Source of the DNA: Claveliimonas intestinigallinarum
GTDB taxonomy: Bacteria > Bacillota > Clostridia > Lachnospirales > Lachnospiraceae
Direction of reading: 5' to 3'
DNA length: 64,000 nt
Assembly (NCBI GenBank): GCA_019115145.1
Contig: DXED01000043.1
Coordinates: forward strand, 1-64,000
In this document: one piece after another, positions 25,207 to 33,696 of the stretch
Numbering within the stretch: position 1 is the stretch's first letter
How the letters are laid out: each line of letters starts with the position of its first letter
Made by a program: the position numbers and the translations under genes
The notes under the pieces: generated by a model
Told to the model about the DNA's origin: nothing
What the model saw: the letters and a program-made list of their open reading frames with translations, nothing else
Databases searched by the model: none

Positions 25207-26587
25207 GGTGACCTATGCCTTTGTGGCGCTCTTCCTTGTGCTGATGGTCTACATCGGCTACTTCAATATTGTGGAGAGCAAGGATATCATAAACAGTCCC
25301 TACAACCCCAGGCTGGACTCCATGGCGGACCGGGTGGTGCGGGGCAGCATCCTGGACAAGGACGGAAATGTGCTGGCCTCCACTCAGACAGCAGAAGACG
25401 GCAGCGAATACCGCAGCTATCCCTACGGCAGCCTCTACGCCCATGTGGTTGGCTACGATACCCAGGGGAAATCCGGGCTGGAGTCCACGGAAAACTTTGA
25501 GCTCCTAACATCCAACGCTTTTTTCCTGGAGAAGCTGCGCAATGAGTTCCAGGATGAGAAAAATATGGGAGACACGGTGGTGACTACCCTGGATACAAGC
25601 CTCCAGCAGGCAGCCTACAATGCCCTTGGCGACAACAAGGGGGCTGTGGTGATCCTGGAGCCAACAACCGGGAAGATCCTGACCATGCTCTCCAAGCCGG
25701 ACTTTGACCCCAACACAGTGGAGCAGAACTGGGACGCCCTGAACAGCGATCCGGACAGCCGTCTTTTAAACCGGGCCATCCAGGGACAGTACGCGCCTGG
25801 CTCCACCTTCAAGATCGTGACCGCTCTGGAGTACATGCGGGAGCACGCGGACTACGACAGCTACTCCTACACCTGCAACGGCTCCATTACCTACGATGGA
25901 GTGACCATTCCCTGCGCGGGAGGACAGGTCCACGGGACCGTCAGTCTGGCGGACTCCTTCGCCTACTCCTGCAACTCATCCTTCTGCAACATCGGCCTGT
26001 CGCTGGATATTTCCAGCTACCGGGGCACAGCCAGGGATCTGCTCTTCAACAAGAGCCTTCCGGGAAACGATATCTCCCCGGTCAAGAGCAGCTTTTCCCT
26101 GAAGAGCGGCGCCTCTGCCTCAGACCGGATGATGACAGCCATGGGACAGGGGGAGACCCAGGTCAGCCCCTACCATATGGCCCTCATCACCTCTGCCATC
26201 GCAAACGGGGGCAATCTGATGCGCCCCTACCTGGTGGAGCAGGTGACCAACTATACAGGCTCCATTGTCAGAGAGGCGTCTCCTGACAGCTACGGGTCTC
26301 TCATGACCTCCCAGGAGGCGGCTCAGCTGAAGGAGTACATGCAGGATGTGACAGATTACGGTACGGGCTCCGTATTCTCCGGCTCAGGCTACAGCGTGGC
26401 CGGCAAGACCGGAACCGCCGAGTACGCGGACGGGGACTCCTCCAAAAACCACTCCTGGTTCGTGGGATTTTCAGACGTAGACAACCCCGAGCTCGCTATC
26501 TGTGTGATCGTGGAGCAGTCCGACGGAGGCACAAGGGCGGTAGATGTTGCAAAAGAGATCCTGGACAGCTATTATTATAATCAGTAG
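25040..26587 (+). CDS. Penicillin-binding protein 2-type D,D-transpeptidase
   Basis: A 515-residue (TTG start at 25040) or 488-residue (ATG at 25121) membrane-anchored transpeptidase that crosslinks peptidoglycan. A basic cytoplasmic N-terminus is followed by one membrane helix (about 55-75), a short dimerisation region and the transpeptidase domain. Active-site motifs are clear: GSTFKIVT (Ser-x-x-Lys), SCN in YSCNSSF, and KTGTAEYA. It partners the SEDS protein encoded upstream. With the TTG start the genes overlap by 167 bases in different frames, with the ATG by 86; AGCAGGAAAA before the ATG is a possible ribosome site. Which start is used is unresolved. Confidence 0.9.
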   Translation: MKEEKKNRSYELRREAERQKKQQEKASMSRQGKKELKQREKKEKKKKREANKEFARVTYAFVALFLVLMVYIGYFNIVESKDIINSPYNPRLDSMADRVVRGSILDKDGNVLASTQTAEDGSEYRSYPYGSLYAHVVGYDTQGKSGLESTENFELLTSNAFFLEKLRNEFQDEKNMGDTVVTTLDTSLQQAAYNALGDNKGAVVILEPTTGKILTMLSKPDFDPNTVEQNWDALNSDPDSRLLNRAIQGQYAPGSTFKIVTALEYMREHADYDSYSYTCNGSITYDGVTIPCAGGQVHGTVSLADSFAYSCNSSFCNIGLSLDISSYRGTARDLLFNKSLPGNDISPVKSSFSLKSGASASDRMMTAMGQGETQVSPYHMALITSAIANGGNLMRPYLVEQVTNYTGSIVREASPDSYGSLMTSQEAAQLKEYMQDVTDYGTGSVFSGSGYSVAGKTGTAEYADGDSSKNHSWFVGFSDVDNPELAICVIVEQSDGGTRAVDVAKEILDSYYYNQ

Positions 26588-26605
26588 GAAGAGGGCTTGT
26601 TTACC

Positions 26606-26929
26606 ATGAAATTCGCAAGGCATCTGTATCTGTCAGAAGGGATGGAAAAAAAGAAGAGAAAAGTGATGCACCGGCTGCGCCGCGGGAAGCTTCAGGTGCC
26701 GGTGTATCTCATCGCCCTGTGCGATTACGGGCAGGAGAGGCTGGAGATCCTCTCCTCTGCGGAGCTTCTGCAGAAGGGCTACCCATCCCAGGGGCTGCTC
26801 GTCGCGGGCATAGCCGGAGACTACGATGACGCTCTGGAGCTGGTGCGCAGGATCGCCCAGGAGACCTTTGACGCCCTCATGGGAACAGATCTGTGCGGAT
26901 ACATACACCACAGGGAACAGGAAGAGTAA
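26606..26929 (+). CDS. Small conserved protein of unknown function
   Basis: A 107-residue soluble protein, not recognised. A basic N-terminal segment (MEKKKRKVMHRLRRGK) is followed by an alpha/beta pattern: VPVYLIALCDYGQERLEILSS, a GLLVAGIAGDYDDALELV segment and a helix ending in GYIHH. AGGAAGAGGG is spaced for the ATG at 26606 rather than the in-frame TTG at 26597. It sits between the PBP and DUF2953 genes, one base before the latter, so it is co-transcribed with cell-wall and sporulation genes. Confidence 0.7.
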   Translation: MKFARHLYLSEGMEKKKRKVMHRLRRGKLQVPVYLIALCDYGQERLEILSSAELLQKGYPSQGLLVAGIAGDYDDALELVRRIAQETFDALMGTDLCGYIHHREQEE

Positions 26930-26930
26930 T

Positions 26931-27977
26931 ATGCTTCACATTTTATTATTGATCTTAAAAATTGCAGGCATCATATTGGCAGCTATACTGGGCATACTCA
27001 TATTAGCGCTCCTTATCGTCCTCTTTGTGCCCTTCTGTTACCAGGGCGCCGCAAAGTGGGACGGCGGGCAGAGAGACCTGCGGGCCCAGGGGCGGATCAG
27101 CTGGCTGTTCGGCCTGGTTGAGCTGCGGTTTGTGCTCCGGGACGGAAATGCCTCTGTAAAGGGCCGGATCGCCTGGAAGAAGCTGGGCGGAGCGCGGGCC
27201 AAGGGCCGGGAGTCCGAGCCGGAAGCGGCGGAAGAGGAAAAGGCGGAAGAGGAAAGGCCGGTAAAGGATGAGAGCAGGGACCGGCAGAAGGAGGAAAAGC
27301 ATGAAGAAGAACGTGAAAAGGATCAGCAGGGAGCTGAGAAAGCTGAAGAAGCGCCAGAGGCAGTTCCGGCGCCTGCAAAGGCAGCTGCGCAGGCTGAGAA
27401 AGCGCATGAAGAAAAAGGGCTGGAGAGAGGCGCCCGGATTGAAAAAGACGCTGCGCATGATGAAAAAGAGGGCGCCCAGGCTGACAGGGGGCACAGTAAG
27501 CTCCGCCGGACAGCTGAAAAAATATGCCGGCGCCTTCAGCAGATCATTAAAAAGATAAAATGTACTTTTAAGAAGATCTGTGATAAAATAAATCTGATTA
27601 CTGAAAAAAAAGAACAGATTGCAGCGTTTTTAAGCAACGAGACCCATAAAAAAGCGTTTGATGTCGTGAAAAAGGAATGTATCCGCCTTCTCGGGAGCGT
27701 CCTGCCCAAACAGTTCAGCCTGTCCGCGCGTTTCGGCTTTGAAGACCCATACCACACGGGACAGCTGCTGGCAGGAATTGCCGTGCTCTACCCCTTTCTC
27801 CCGGGAGACGTCCGGGTGGAGCCTGATTTTGAGGAGCGGATCTTTCGGGGAAAAGCCGTGCTGCGGGGACGGCTGTATGTGGCAAGCCTTGTCTTTGCGG
27901 CTTTTCAGGTGCTGCGGCGCAGAGCGGTGAGAGAGACCTACCGGGATATACGGGGATTGTTGCGGGCGAAAGCGTAA
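26931..27977 (+). CDS. DUF2953 protein (YtfI-like)
   Basis: A 348-residue protein with an N-terminal membrane helix (about 4-32), a short beta region (AKWDGGQRDLRAQGRISWLFGLVE) and a C-terminal DUF2953 domain (SLSARFGFEDPYHTGQLLAGIAVLYP). Between them, residues 90-210 are a highly charged Lys/Glu/Ala-rich linker, longer than usual, probably disordered or coiled. In Bacillus the ytfI (DUF2953) and ytfJ (gerW) genes are paired and sporulation-controlled; the next gene here is gerW, which supports that identity. The ATG at 26931 follows GGAACAGGAAGAG. Confidence 0.8.
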   Translation: MLHILLLILKIAGIILAAILGILILALLIVLFVPFCYQGAAKWDGGQRDLRAQGRISWLFGLVELRFVLRDGNASVKGRIAWKKLGGARAKGRESEPEAAEEEKAEEERPVKDESRDRQKEEKHEEEREKDQQGAEKAEEAPEAVPAPAKAAAQAEKAHEEKGLERGARIEKDAAHDEKEGAQADRGHSKLRRTAEKICRRLQQIIKKIKCTFKKICDKINLITEKKEQIAAFLSNETHKKAFDVVKKECIRLLGSVLPKQFSLSARFGFEDPYHTGQLLAGIAVLYPFLPGDVRVEPDFEERIFRGKAVLRGRLYVASLVFAAFQVLRRRAVRETYRDIRGLLRAKA

Positions 27978-27998
27978 AAATACAGGAGGTTAACGAAT

Positions 27999-28409
27999 AT
28001 GGCTGACAATAATTTCAAAGGGACTGTGGAGGCGCTGTTTCACGGAATGGATGCGGTCATCTCTTCCAGGACAGTAGTGGGGGACGCCATCCATATCAAT
28101 GACACCATCATCCTTCCCCTTGTGGATGTATCCTTCGCCGTGGGGGCCGGCGCCTTTAACGGGGACAAGAGCGGTGAGAAGAAGGAGAAGGGGGCGGGAG
28201 GCCTGGGCGGCAGGATGACTCCAAGCGCTGTCCTTGTCATCCAGAACGGCACCACGAGACTGGTGAATATCAAGAACCAGGATACCATCACCAAGCTCCT
28301 GGACATGGTGCCCGACGTGCTGGATCGCTTTACCGCAAAGGGAAACGGCAAGATGTCAGAGGACGATCTGAACGATATCCTGGACGAGGCGGAAGAGGAG
28401 AAAAAGTAA
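27999..28409 (+). CDS. gerW: GerW/YtfJ-family spore protein
   Basis: A 136-residue protein of the YtfJ/GerW family, needed for normal spore germination in Bacillus. It has the family N-terminus (GTVEALFHGMDAV, then VVGDAIHINDTIILPLVDVSFAVGAG segments), a short Gly/Lys-rich loop and the SAVLVIQNGTTRLVNIKN strand region, ending in an acidic tail. AGGAGG precedes the ATG. It follows the DUF2953 gene, the same pairing as ytfI-ytfJ. Confidence 0.92.
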   Translation: MADNNFKGTVEALFHGMDAVISSRTVVGDAIHINDTIILPLVDVSFAVGAGAFNGDKSGEKKEKGAGGLGGRMTPSAVLVIQNGTTRLVNIKNQDTITKLLDMVPDVLDRFTAKGNGKMSEDDLNDILDEAEEEKK

Positions 28410-28484
28410 CTGTCCGGGTTCTGAACGGCGGCGGGAGCGAATAAGCATAGAAGGAAGAGGCCTTGCGGAAGGGGCGGTGCCCTT

Positions 28485-28637
28485 ATGAAACGGGTGGCTG
28501 GCTTTGCCTTGTTCTGGATTGCTGTCGGGGTTCTGATCAGTATCTGGCTTCCCAATATGTTTGTGGAAGTACTGTGCATTATCCTGTGTCTGCTGGCGGC
28601 ATATGAGCTGTTTTTTTGCTGCAGGGACGATAAATGA
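28485..28637 (+). CDS. 50-residue membrane protein downstream of gerW
   Basis: A short open frame (ATG 28485, TGA 28635-28637) encoding 50 residues: MKRVAGFALFWIAVGVL, a turn with Pro-Asn, then VLCIILCLLAAYELFFCC and a charged end RDDK. Two hydrophobic helices form a hairpin with basic start and end. GGAAGGGGCGG lies upstream. The amphipathic layout, codon bias like its neighbours and position in the gerW unit make it a credible small membrane protein, perhaps of the spore envelope; not recognised as a named family. Confidence 0.6.
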   Translation: MKRVAGFALFWIAVGVLISIWLPNMFVEVLCIILCLLAAYELFFCCRDDK

Positions 28638-28667
28638 GAAATATTTTGGAAAATCAAAAAGAAATGC

Positions 28668-28696
28668 TTGCATTTTGAAAATTCTTCTGATAGAAT
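28668..28696 (+). promoter_or_regulatory. Candidate SigA promoter for rpmB
   Basis: TTGCAT and TAGAAT with a 17-base spacer, about 55 bases before rpmB. Confidence 0.65.
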
Positions 28697-28751
28697 ATCA
28701 TTGTTGCGAGTCTGGAGAACGGACTTATTATGAGCGTTAGGAGGTGCAGTC

Positions 28752-28937
28752 ATGGCGAAATGTGCTATTTGCGAAAAGGGTGCTCACTTTGGAAACAGTG
28801 TCAGCCACTCTCATAGAAAGACACCGAAAATGTGGAAATCAAACGTAAAATCTGTGCGTGTAAAAACAGAGAGCGGAGCAAAGAGAATGTATGTATGTAC
28901 TTCTTGCTTAAAATCCGGCAAAGTAGAGCGTGCTTAA
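28752..28937 (+). CDS. rpmB: 50S ribosomal protein L28
   Basis: A 61-residue basic ribosomal protein, the usual Firmicutes length. AKCAICEKGAHFGNSVSHSHRK at the N-terminus and the C-terminal pair CTSCLKSGK give the CxxC-type zinc form. AGGAGG precedes the ATG; its own promoter and terminator make a single-gene unit. It sits upstream of the asp23-DAK2-recG genes as in many Firmicutes. Confidence 0.97.
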   Translation: MAKCAICEKGAHFGNSVSHSHRKTPKMWKSNVKSVRVKTESGAKRMYVCTSCLKSGKVERA

Positions 28938-28956
28938 TCAGCGAGTAAGAAAGAGG

Positions 28957-28998
28957 GCTAATTTCCCCATACAGACGTGGGAAGTTAGTCTTTTTTTG
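28957..28998 (+). terminator. Intrinsic terminator after rpmB
   Basis: A 12-bp stem (GGCTAATTTCCC / GGGAAGTTAGTC, two G-U pairs) followed by seven T. Confidence 0.85.
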
Positions 28999-28999
28999 T

Positions 29000-29028
29000 T
29001 GTAAAACAATGGAAAACAGAGTATAATA
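29000..29028 (+). promoter_or_regulatory. Candidate SigA promoter for asp23-DAK2
   Basis: TTGTAA and TATAAT with a 17-base spacer, beginning right after the rpmB terminator T tract. Confidence 0.65.
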
Positions 29029-29084
29029 TTTTTGTTAAGCAGACTTTTAAGAAAGTATGAAAATAGAACATTGGAGGGAATTAT

Positions 29085-29444
29085 ATGAAGGGAAGCATGA
29101 GCACAGATCTTGGTATCATAACAGTAAATCCTGAAGTGATCGCGAAATATGCGGGTACTGTTGCCGTTGAGTGCTTCGGCATCGTCGGCATGGCGGCTGT
29201 CAATATGAAGGACGGTCTTGTCAGGCTGCTGAAAAAGGACAGCCTCACCCACGGCATCCAGGTTACCATATCGGATGACAACCGGATCACCATCGATTTC
29301 CATGTGATCGTGTCCTACGGCGTGAGCATTTCTGCTGTCACGGACAACCTGATCAGCAATGTAAAGTACAGGGTGGAAGAATTTTCCGGTATGCCGGTGG
29401 ATAAAATCAATATCTACATCGAAGGCGTCAGAGTCATCGATTAG
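29085..29444 (+). CDS. Asp23/Gls24-family envelope stress protein (YloU-like)
   Basis: A 119-residue soluble protein of the Asp23/Gls24 family. LGIITVNPEVIAKYAGTVAVECFGIVG style start, then ITIDFHVIVSYGVSISAV and the end VDKINIYIEGVRVID are typical. Members sit at the inner face of the membrane and affect envelope stress responses in Gram-positives. In Bacillus yloU directly precedes yloV (DAK2 protein), the same order as here. GGAGGG lies before the ATG. Confidence 0.92.
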   Translation: MKGSMSTDLGIITVNPEVIAKYAGTVAVECFGIVGMAAVNMKDGLVRLLKKDSLTHGIQVTISDDNRITIDFHVIVSYGVSISAVTDNLISNVKYRVEEFSGMPVDKINIYIEGVRVID

Positions 29445-29461
29445 TTAAGGAGGACTTTTAA

Positions 29462-31147
29462 GTGGCTACAAATTCTATAAGTGTGGATATGCTCGCCAGG
29501 ATGTTTCTCGCCGGGGCGCAGAATATTGAGGCGAAGAAGGAATATATCAACGAACTCAACGTATTTCCCGTGCCGGACGGCGACACGGGTACGAACATGT
29601 CGCTGACCATTATGTCGGCGGCAAAGGAAGTGACAGCGCTTGCCGACATGGACATGAAGTCTCTGGCAAAGGCCATCTCATCCGGCTCCCTGCGAGGGGC
29701 AAGGGGGAACTCCGGCGTGATCTTATCCCAGCTTTTGAGAGGGTTTACAAAGGCTCTCCGGGACGAACAGGAGATCAATGTACAAAATCTGGCAGCCGCT
29801 TGTGAGCGGGCCAAGGACACGGCCTACAAGGCGGTCATGAAGCCCAAAGAAGGGACCATCCTCACTGTCGCCAGGGGCATTGCGGACAAAGCGAAGGAGC
29901 TGGCGGAGACTACCGATGACCTGGAGGTGTTTATCCCCGCCCTCATCGAGGAGGGGGATGCGGTTCTGGCAAAGACACCGGACATGCTTCCTGTGCTGAA
30001 GGAGGCTGGTGTGGTGGACTCCGGCGGGCAGGGTCTTATGGAGGTCCTGAAGGGAGCCTACGACGCTTTCCTGGGCAAGGAGGTCGACTACAGCGCCCTC
30101 ACATCCGAGGGAGGCGGCGCGACAGCAGCCGGGCAGCAGAAGGTTGCCGCCGAGTCTGCGGCGGACATCCGGTTTGGCTACTGTACGGAATTTATTATCA
30201 TGACGGAAAAAGAATTTACAGATGCGGATGAGCACGAGTTCAAGGCCTATCTGGAGTCCATCGGCGACTCTATCGTCTGTGTGGCTGACGAGGACGTGGT
30301 GAAGGTACATGTTCACACCAATGATCCCGGACTTGCCATCCAGAAAGCCCTCACCTACGGACAGCTCTCCCGCATCAAGATTGACAATATGCGCGAGGAG
30401 CATCAGGAAAAGCTGATTCGCGATGCTGAGAAGCTGGCAAAGCAGCAGAAGGAAGAGGAGGAGAAGGCCGCCGCGGCAGAGCCGAGGAAGCCCATGGGAT
30501 TTATCACAGTCTCCATCGGCGAGGGCCTGAACGAGATTTTCCGGGAGCTGGGAGCCGACTATATCATCGAGGGCGGCCAGACCATGAACCCCAGCACCGA
30601 GGATATGCTCAACGCTGTGGATCATGTGAACGCAGACACCATTTTCATCCTTCCCAACAACAAGAACATTGTTCTGGCAGCCAACCAGGCCAAGGCCCTT
30701 GTGAAGGATAAGGAGATCATCGTCATCCCCACCAAGACAGTTCCCCAGGGCATCACAGCCATCATCAGCTTTATGCCAGAGGCGGACAGCAAGGCCAACG
30801 AGGAGGCCATGCTGGATGCCATCAGCCATGTGAAGTCCGGGCAGGTGACCTACGCTGTCCGGGACACAAAGATCGATGACAAGGAGATCCACGAGGGAGA
30901 TATCATGGGCATCGGCGACGCCGGCATCATCGCGGTGGGCACTCAGATTGAGGAGACTACCAGGGACATGCTGGAGCAGCTTGTGGACGAGGACTCTGAG
31001 CTTATCAGCCTGTATTACGGCGAGGAAGTAAAGGAGGAGGACGCCCAGAGGTTTGTGGCTGAGATCGAGGAGAAATACCCGGATGTGGATGTGGACGCAC
31101 ACTACGGCGGACAGCCTATCTACTACTACGTGCTGGCTGTAGAATAA
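29462..31147 (+). CDS. DAK2 domain protein (FakA/YloV family)
   Basis: A 561-residue protein, GTG start after AGGAGG. The N-terminal DAK2 domain (about 1-200) has the nucleotide-binding motif PVPDGDTGTNMSLT and SLRGARGNSGVILSQLLRG. The middle and C-terminal DegV-like regions (about 230-560) include VHVHTNDPG, PMGFITVSIGEG, FILPNNKNI and MGIGDAGII. In Staphylococcus, FakA phosphorylates fatty acids presented by FakB and feeds exogenous fatty acids to phospholipid synthesis; length and architecture match. A Lys/Glu/Ala-rich linker lies near residues 320-345. Confidence 0.92.
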   Translation: MATNSISVDMLARMFLAGAQNIEAKKEYINELNVFPVPDGDTGTNMSLTIMSAAKEVTALADMDMKSLAKAISSGSLRGARGNSGVILSQLLRGFTKALRDEQEINVQNLAAACERAKDTAYKAVMKPKEGTILTVARGIADKAKELAETTDDLEVFIPALIEEGDAVLAKTPDMLPVLKEAGVVDSGGQGLMEVLKGAYDAFLGKEVDYSALTSEGGGATAAGQQKVAAESAADIRFGYCTEFIIMTEKEFTDADEHEFKAYLESIGDSIVCVADEDVVKVHVHTNDPGLAIQKALTYGQLSRIKIDNMREEHQEKLIRDAEKLAKQQKEEEEKAAAAEPRKPMGFITVSIGEGLNEIFRELGADYIIEGGQTMNPSTEDMLNAVDHVNADTIFILPNNKNIVLAANQAKALVKDKEIIVIPTKTVPQGITAIISFMPEADSKANEEAMLDAISHVKSGQVTYAVRDTKIDDKEIHEGDIMGIGDAGIIAVGTQIEETTRDMLEQLVDEDSELISLYYGEEVKEEDAQRFVAEIEEKYPDVDVDAHYGGQPIYYYVLAVE

Positions 31148-31165
31148 AGAGAGAACAAAAGAGAG

Positions 31166-31196
31166 ATAGCAGGCATGATTTTGCCTGTTATTTCTT
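31166..31196 (+). terminator. Hairpin between DAK2 gene and recG
   Basis: A 10-bp stem (ATAGCAGGCA / TGCCTGTTAT, one G-U) followed by TTCTTTG. A weak intrinsic terminator or attenuator before recG. Confidence 0.5.
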
Positions 31197-31232
31197 TGTC
31201 CGGAGACAAAACCAAGAGCAGGTGAATGAGGT

Positions 31233-33263
31233 ATGAACAAACTGACACCGGTCCATGAGCTGAAGGGGATCGGAGACAAGACAGAAAAACTTTTTATAAA
31301 GGTGGGCATCCACACGGTGGGAGACCTGATCCAGTACTATCCCAGAGGATACGACGTGTACGAGGAGGCGGTGCCTGTCAGCGAGATTGTGGAGGGAAAG
31401 GTGCAGACTGTCACCGGGGCCATCTTCGGCAGGGTTCAGGTGTCCGGGAACCGCTCCATGCAGGTGACCACGCTCCATGTAAAAGATATCAGCGGCACTC
31501 TGAAGGTGGTCTGGTTCCGCATGCCTTTTCTTCGGAATACGCTGGGAAAGGGTGGAGTCATCACTCTGCGGGGACTTGTGTCCAGGAAAAAGAGCGGCCT
31601 TGTCATGGAGCACCCGGAGATCTTTTATCCTTCCTCAAAATATGAAGAGAAGCTGAATACCATGCAGCCGGTCTATCCGCTGACAAGCGGCCTGTCCAAC
31701 AATGCGGTCATGAAGGCAGTCCGCCAGGCGCTGGACAGTCTTCCCCTGGAGCGGGAGCTGCTGCCCGAGTCCCTGCGGCTCAGGTACCAGCTTGCAGAGT
31801 ATAACTATGCGCTGAGAGGAATTCATTTTCCCGAAGACAAGGACGTGTACTACCATGCCAGGAACAGGCTCGTGTTCGAGGAATTCGCCCAGTTTATCTG
31901 CTCCCTGCGGCTTTTGAAGGAGGAGACGGACCGGGCCCGCAATGATTTTCACATCGAGCCCAAGCCCCAGGTGGATGATTTTATCCGGAAGCTGCCCTAT
32001 GAGCTCACCGGGGCCCAGAGGCGGGTCTGGGGAGAGATCCTGGCAGATATGCAGAGGGATTACTCCATGTCCCGGCTTGTCCAGGGAGACGTGGGCTCCG
32101 GGAAGACGGTCATCGCCCTGCTGGCTCTCATGACAGCGGCACTGAACGGATTTCAGGGAGCGCTCATGGCGCCTACTGAGGTGCTGGCCAAACAGCACTA
32201 TGAGTCCATCACTTCTCTTCTCAGGGAATACAACATCCCCATCCGGACTGAGCTCCTCACCGGATCCATGACCGCCAGGGAAAAGCGGGAGGCCTACCAG
32301 CGGATGGAGGACGGGACAGCACAGATCATCATCGGCACCCACGCCCTCATCCAGCAAAAGGCGGGCTACAAAAATCTGGCCCTGGTGGTCACGGACGAGC
32401 AGCACAGATTCGGGGTAAAGCAGCGGGAGATGCTGGCACAGAAGGGGCAGATGCCCCACATCCTTGTCATGAGCGCCACCCCCATTCCGCGGACGCTGGC
32501 CATCATTCTGTACGGGGATCTGGACATCTCCGTCATCGACGAGCTGCCCTCTGACCGGCTGCCCATCAAGAACTGCGTGGTGGACACAGGCTACCGGAAG
32601 ACCGCTTACCGCTTTATAGAAAAGCAGGTGGAAGAAGGGCGCCAGTGCTACATTATCTGCCCCATGGTGGAGGAGAGCGAGCACCTGGAGGTGGAAAATG
32701 TGACGGACTACGCCGCCATGCTGCAGGAGGAGCTGGGAGAGGGCATCACCGTGGACTACCTCCACGGGAAGATGAAACAGGCCCAGAAGGATGAGATCAT
32801 GGAGCGGTTTGGCAGCGGCCAGATCCAGGTCCTCGTCTCCACCACAGTCATCGAGGTGGGTATCAACGTGCCCAACGCCACGGTCATGATGGTGGAGAAC
32901 GCGGAGCGCTTCGGACTGGCCCAGCTCCATCAGCTGCGGGGACGTGTGGGCCGTGGAAAATACCAGTCCTACTGCATTTTCATGACCGGCTCCCACGACG
33001 AGGAGACGAAGAAGCGGCTGGACATTTTAAACAAAAGCAACGACGGCTTCAAGATAGCGGATGAGGACCTGAAGCTGCGGGGACCTGGGGATCTGTTCGG
33101 CATCCGCCAGAGCGGCCTGATGAACTTTAAGCTAGGGGATGTGTTCCAGGACGCACGGCTCCTTCAGATGGCGAACGAGGCCGTCTCTTCCCCGGAGGCC
33201 GCCGGCTCCGAATGGTTGAAAAAAATGGAAAAGCATGCAGGAAATACTAGTGTAATATTGTAA
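31233..33263 (+). CDS. recG: ATP-dependent DNA helicase RecG
   Basis: A 676-residue superfamily 2 helicase that remodels stalled forks and branched DNA. N-terminal wedge/OB domain: HELKGIGDKTEKLF, and GTLKVVWFRMPFLRNTL. Helicase motifs: Walker A GDVGSGKT (about residue 286), motif II DEQHRFGV, motif III SATPIPRTL, motif V ATVMMVENAERFGLAQLHQLRGR pieces and the C-terminal PGDLFGIRQSG. Length is normal. The yloU-yloV-recG neighbourhood is conserved from Bacillus. Confidence 0.98.
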   Translation: MNKLTPVHELKGIGDKTEKLFIKVGIHTVGDLIQYYPRGYDVYEEAVPVSEIVEGKVQTVTGAIFGRVQVSGNRSMQVTTLHVKDISGTLKVVWFRMPFLRNTLGKGGVITLRGLVSRKKSGLVMEHPEIFYPSSKYEEKLNTMQPVYPLTSGLSNNAVMKAVRQALDSLPLERELLPESLRLRYQLAEYNYALRGIHFPEDKDVYYHARNRLVFEEFAQFICSLRLLKEETDRARNDFHIEPKPQVDDFIRKLPYELTGAQRRVWGEILADMQRDYSMSRLVQGDVGSGKTVIALLALMTAALNGFQGALMAPTEVLAKQHYESITSLLREYNIPIRTELLTGSMTAREKREAYQRMEDGTAQIIIGTHALIQQKAGYKNLALVVTDEQHRFGVKQREMLAQKGQMPHILVMSATPIPRTLAIILYGDLDISVIDELPSDRLPIKNCVVDTGYRKTAYRFIEKQVEEGRQCYIICPMVEESEHLEVENVTDYAAMLQEELGEGITVDYLHGKMKQAQKDEIMERFGSGQIQVLVSTTVIEVGINVPNATVMMVENAERFGLAQLHQLRGRVGRGKYQSYCIFMTGSHDEETKKRLDILNKSNDGFKIADEDLKLRGPGDLFGIRQSGLMNFKLGDVFQDARLLQMANEAVSSPEAAGSEWLKKMEKHAGNTSVIL

Positions 33264-33278
33264 ATCCTCCATATACTA
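33250..33278 (+). promoter_or_regulatory. Candidate forespore (SigG-type) promoter for the SASP gene
   Basis: GTGTA and TATACTA with a 17-base spacer resemble the SigG pattern (GHATR, CATAMTA), starting in the last codons of recG and about 50 bases before the spore-protein start. SASP genes are SigG-dependent in studied species. Confidence 0.45.
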
Positions 33279-33326
33279 TCGGTGTAACAACAAAACAAAA
33301 TGTTACAAAAAAGGAGGAGTATAAAA

Positions 33327-33533
33327 ATGACTAATCGTTCATCTAACAAAGCAGCAGTGCCTGAGGCAAAGGGCGCACTGGACAAATTCAAATACGAGGT
33401 GGCAAGCGAGCTTGGCGTACCGCTCACAGACGGCTACAACGGCGACCTGACTTCCAGACAGAACGGCTCTGTTGGCGGATATATGGTAAAGAAGATGATC
33501 GAGCAGCAGGAGAGACAGATGGCCGGAAAATAG
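33327..33533 (+). CDS. Alpha/beta-type small acid-soluble spore protein
   Basis: A 68-residue DNA-binding protein that coats and protects spore DNA from UV and heat. Family motifs: VPEAKGALDKFKYEVASELG containing the germination-protease cleavage-type context (KFKYEVASELG) and YNGDLTSRQNGSVGGYMVKKMIE. AAGGAGGAG is correctly spaced for the ATG at 33327; the longer frame from 33300 has no such site. Own terminator downstream. Direct evidence that the organism forms endospores. Confidence 0.95.
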   Translation: MTNRSSNKAAVPEAKGALDKFKYEVASELGVPLTDGYNGDLTSRQNGSVGGYMVKKMIEQQERQMAGK

Positions 33534-33608
33534 GCTGAAAATCCAGCTCAAAACGGTATCTGAAATAAAGTGTATCAATACCTGCGAAAATTCTGAAATA
33601 TGAAACCG

Positions 33609-33653
33609 AAAAGCGTCCGGCAGATTGAAATAATATCTGTCGGGTGCTTTTTG
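33609..33653 (+). terminator. Intrinsic terminator after the SASP gene
   Basis: Imperfect stem (AAGCGTCCGGCAGAT with ATCTGTCGGGTGCTT) and a T-rich end. About 75 bases after the spore-protein stop. Confidence 0.75.
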
Positions 33654-33663
33654 TTTATTCCTG

Positions 33664-33693
33664 TTGACACAATTATGCACCAGTTAGTATAAT
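33664..33693 (+). promoter_or_regulatory. SigA promoter for rsmD-coaD
   Basis: Consensus TTGACA and TATAAT separated by 18 bases, about 60 bases before rsmD. A perfect palindrome starts four bases after the -10. Confidence 0.75.
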
Positions 33694-33696
33694 TTC

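Noticed and set aside
27268..27558. Very basic alternative-frame product inside the DUF2953 gene
   Set aside because: Expected from reading a Lys/Glu-rich repeat region in another frame; no ribosome site.
29723..31315. 530-codon open frame antisense to the DAK2 protein gene
   Set aside because: It mirrors the codon pattern of the real gene, has no ribosome site or recognisable domain, and the plus-strand gene has clear family motifs.
31635..32996. 453-codon open frame antisense to recG
   Set aside because: Shadow of GC-rich recG codons; product is His/Leu-rich with no domain pattern.
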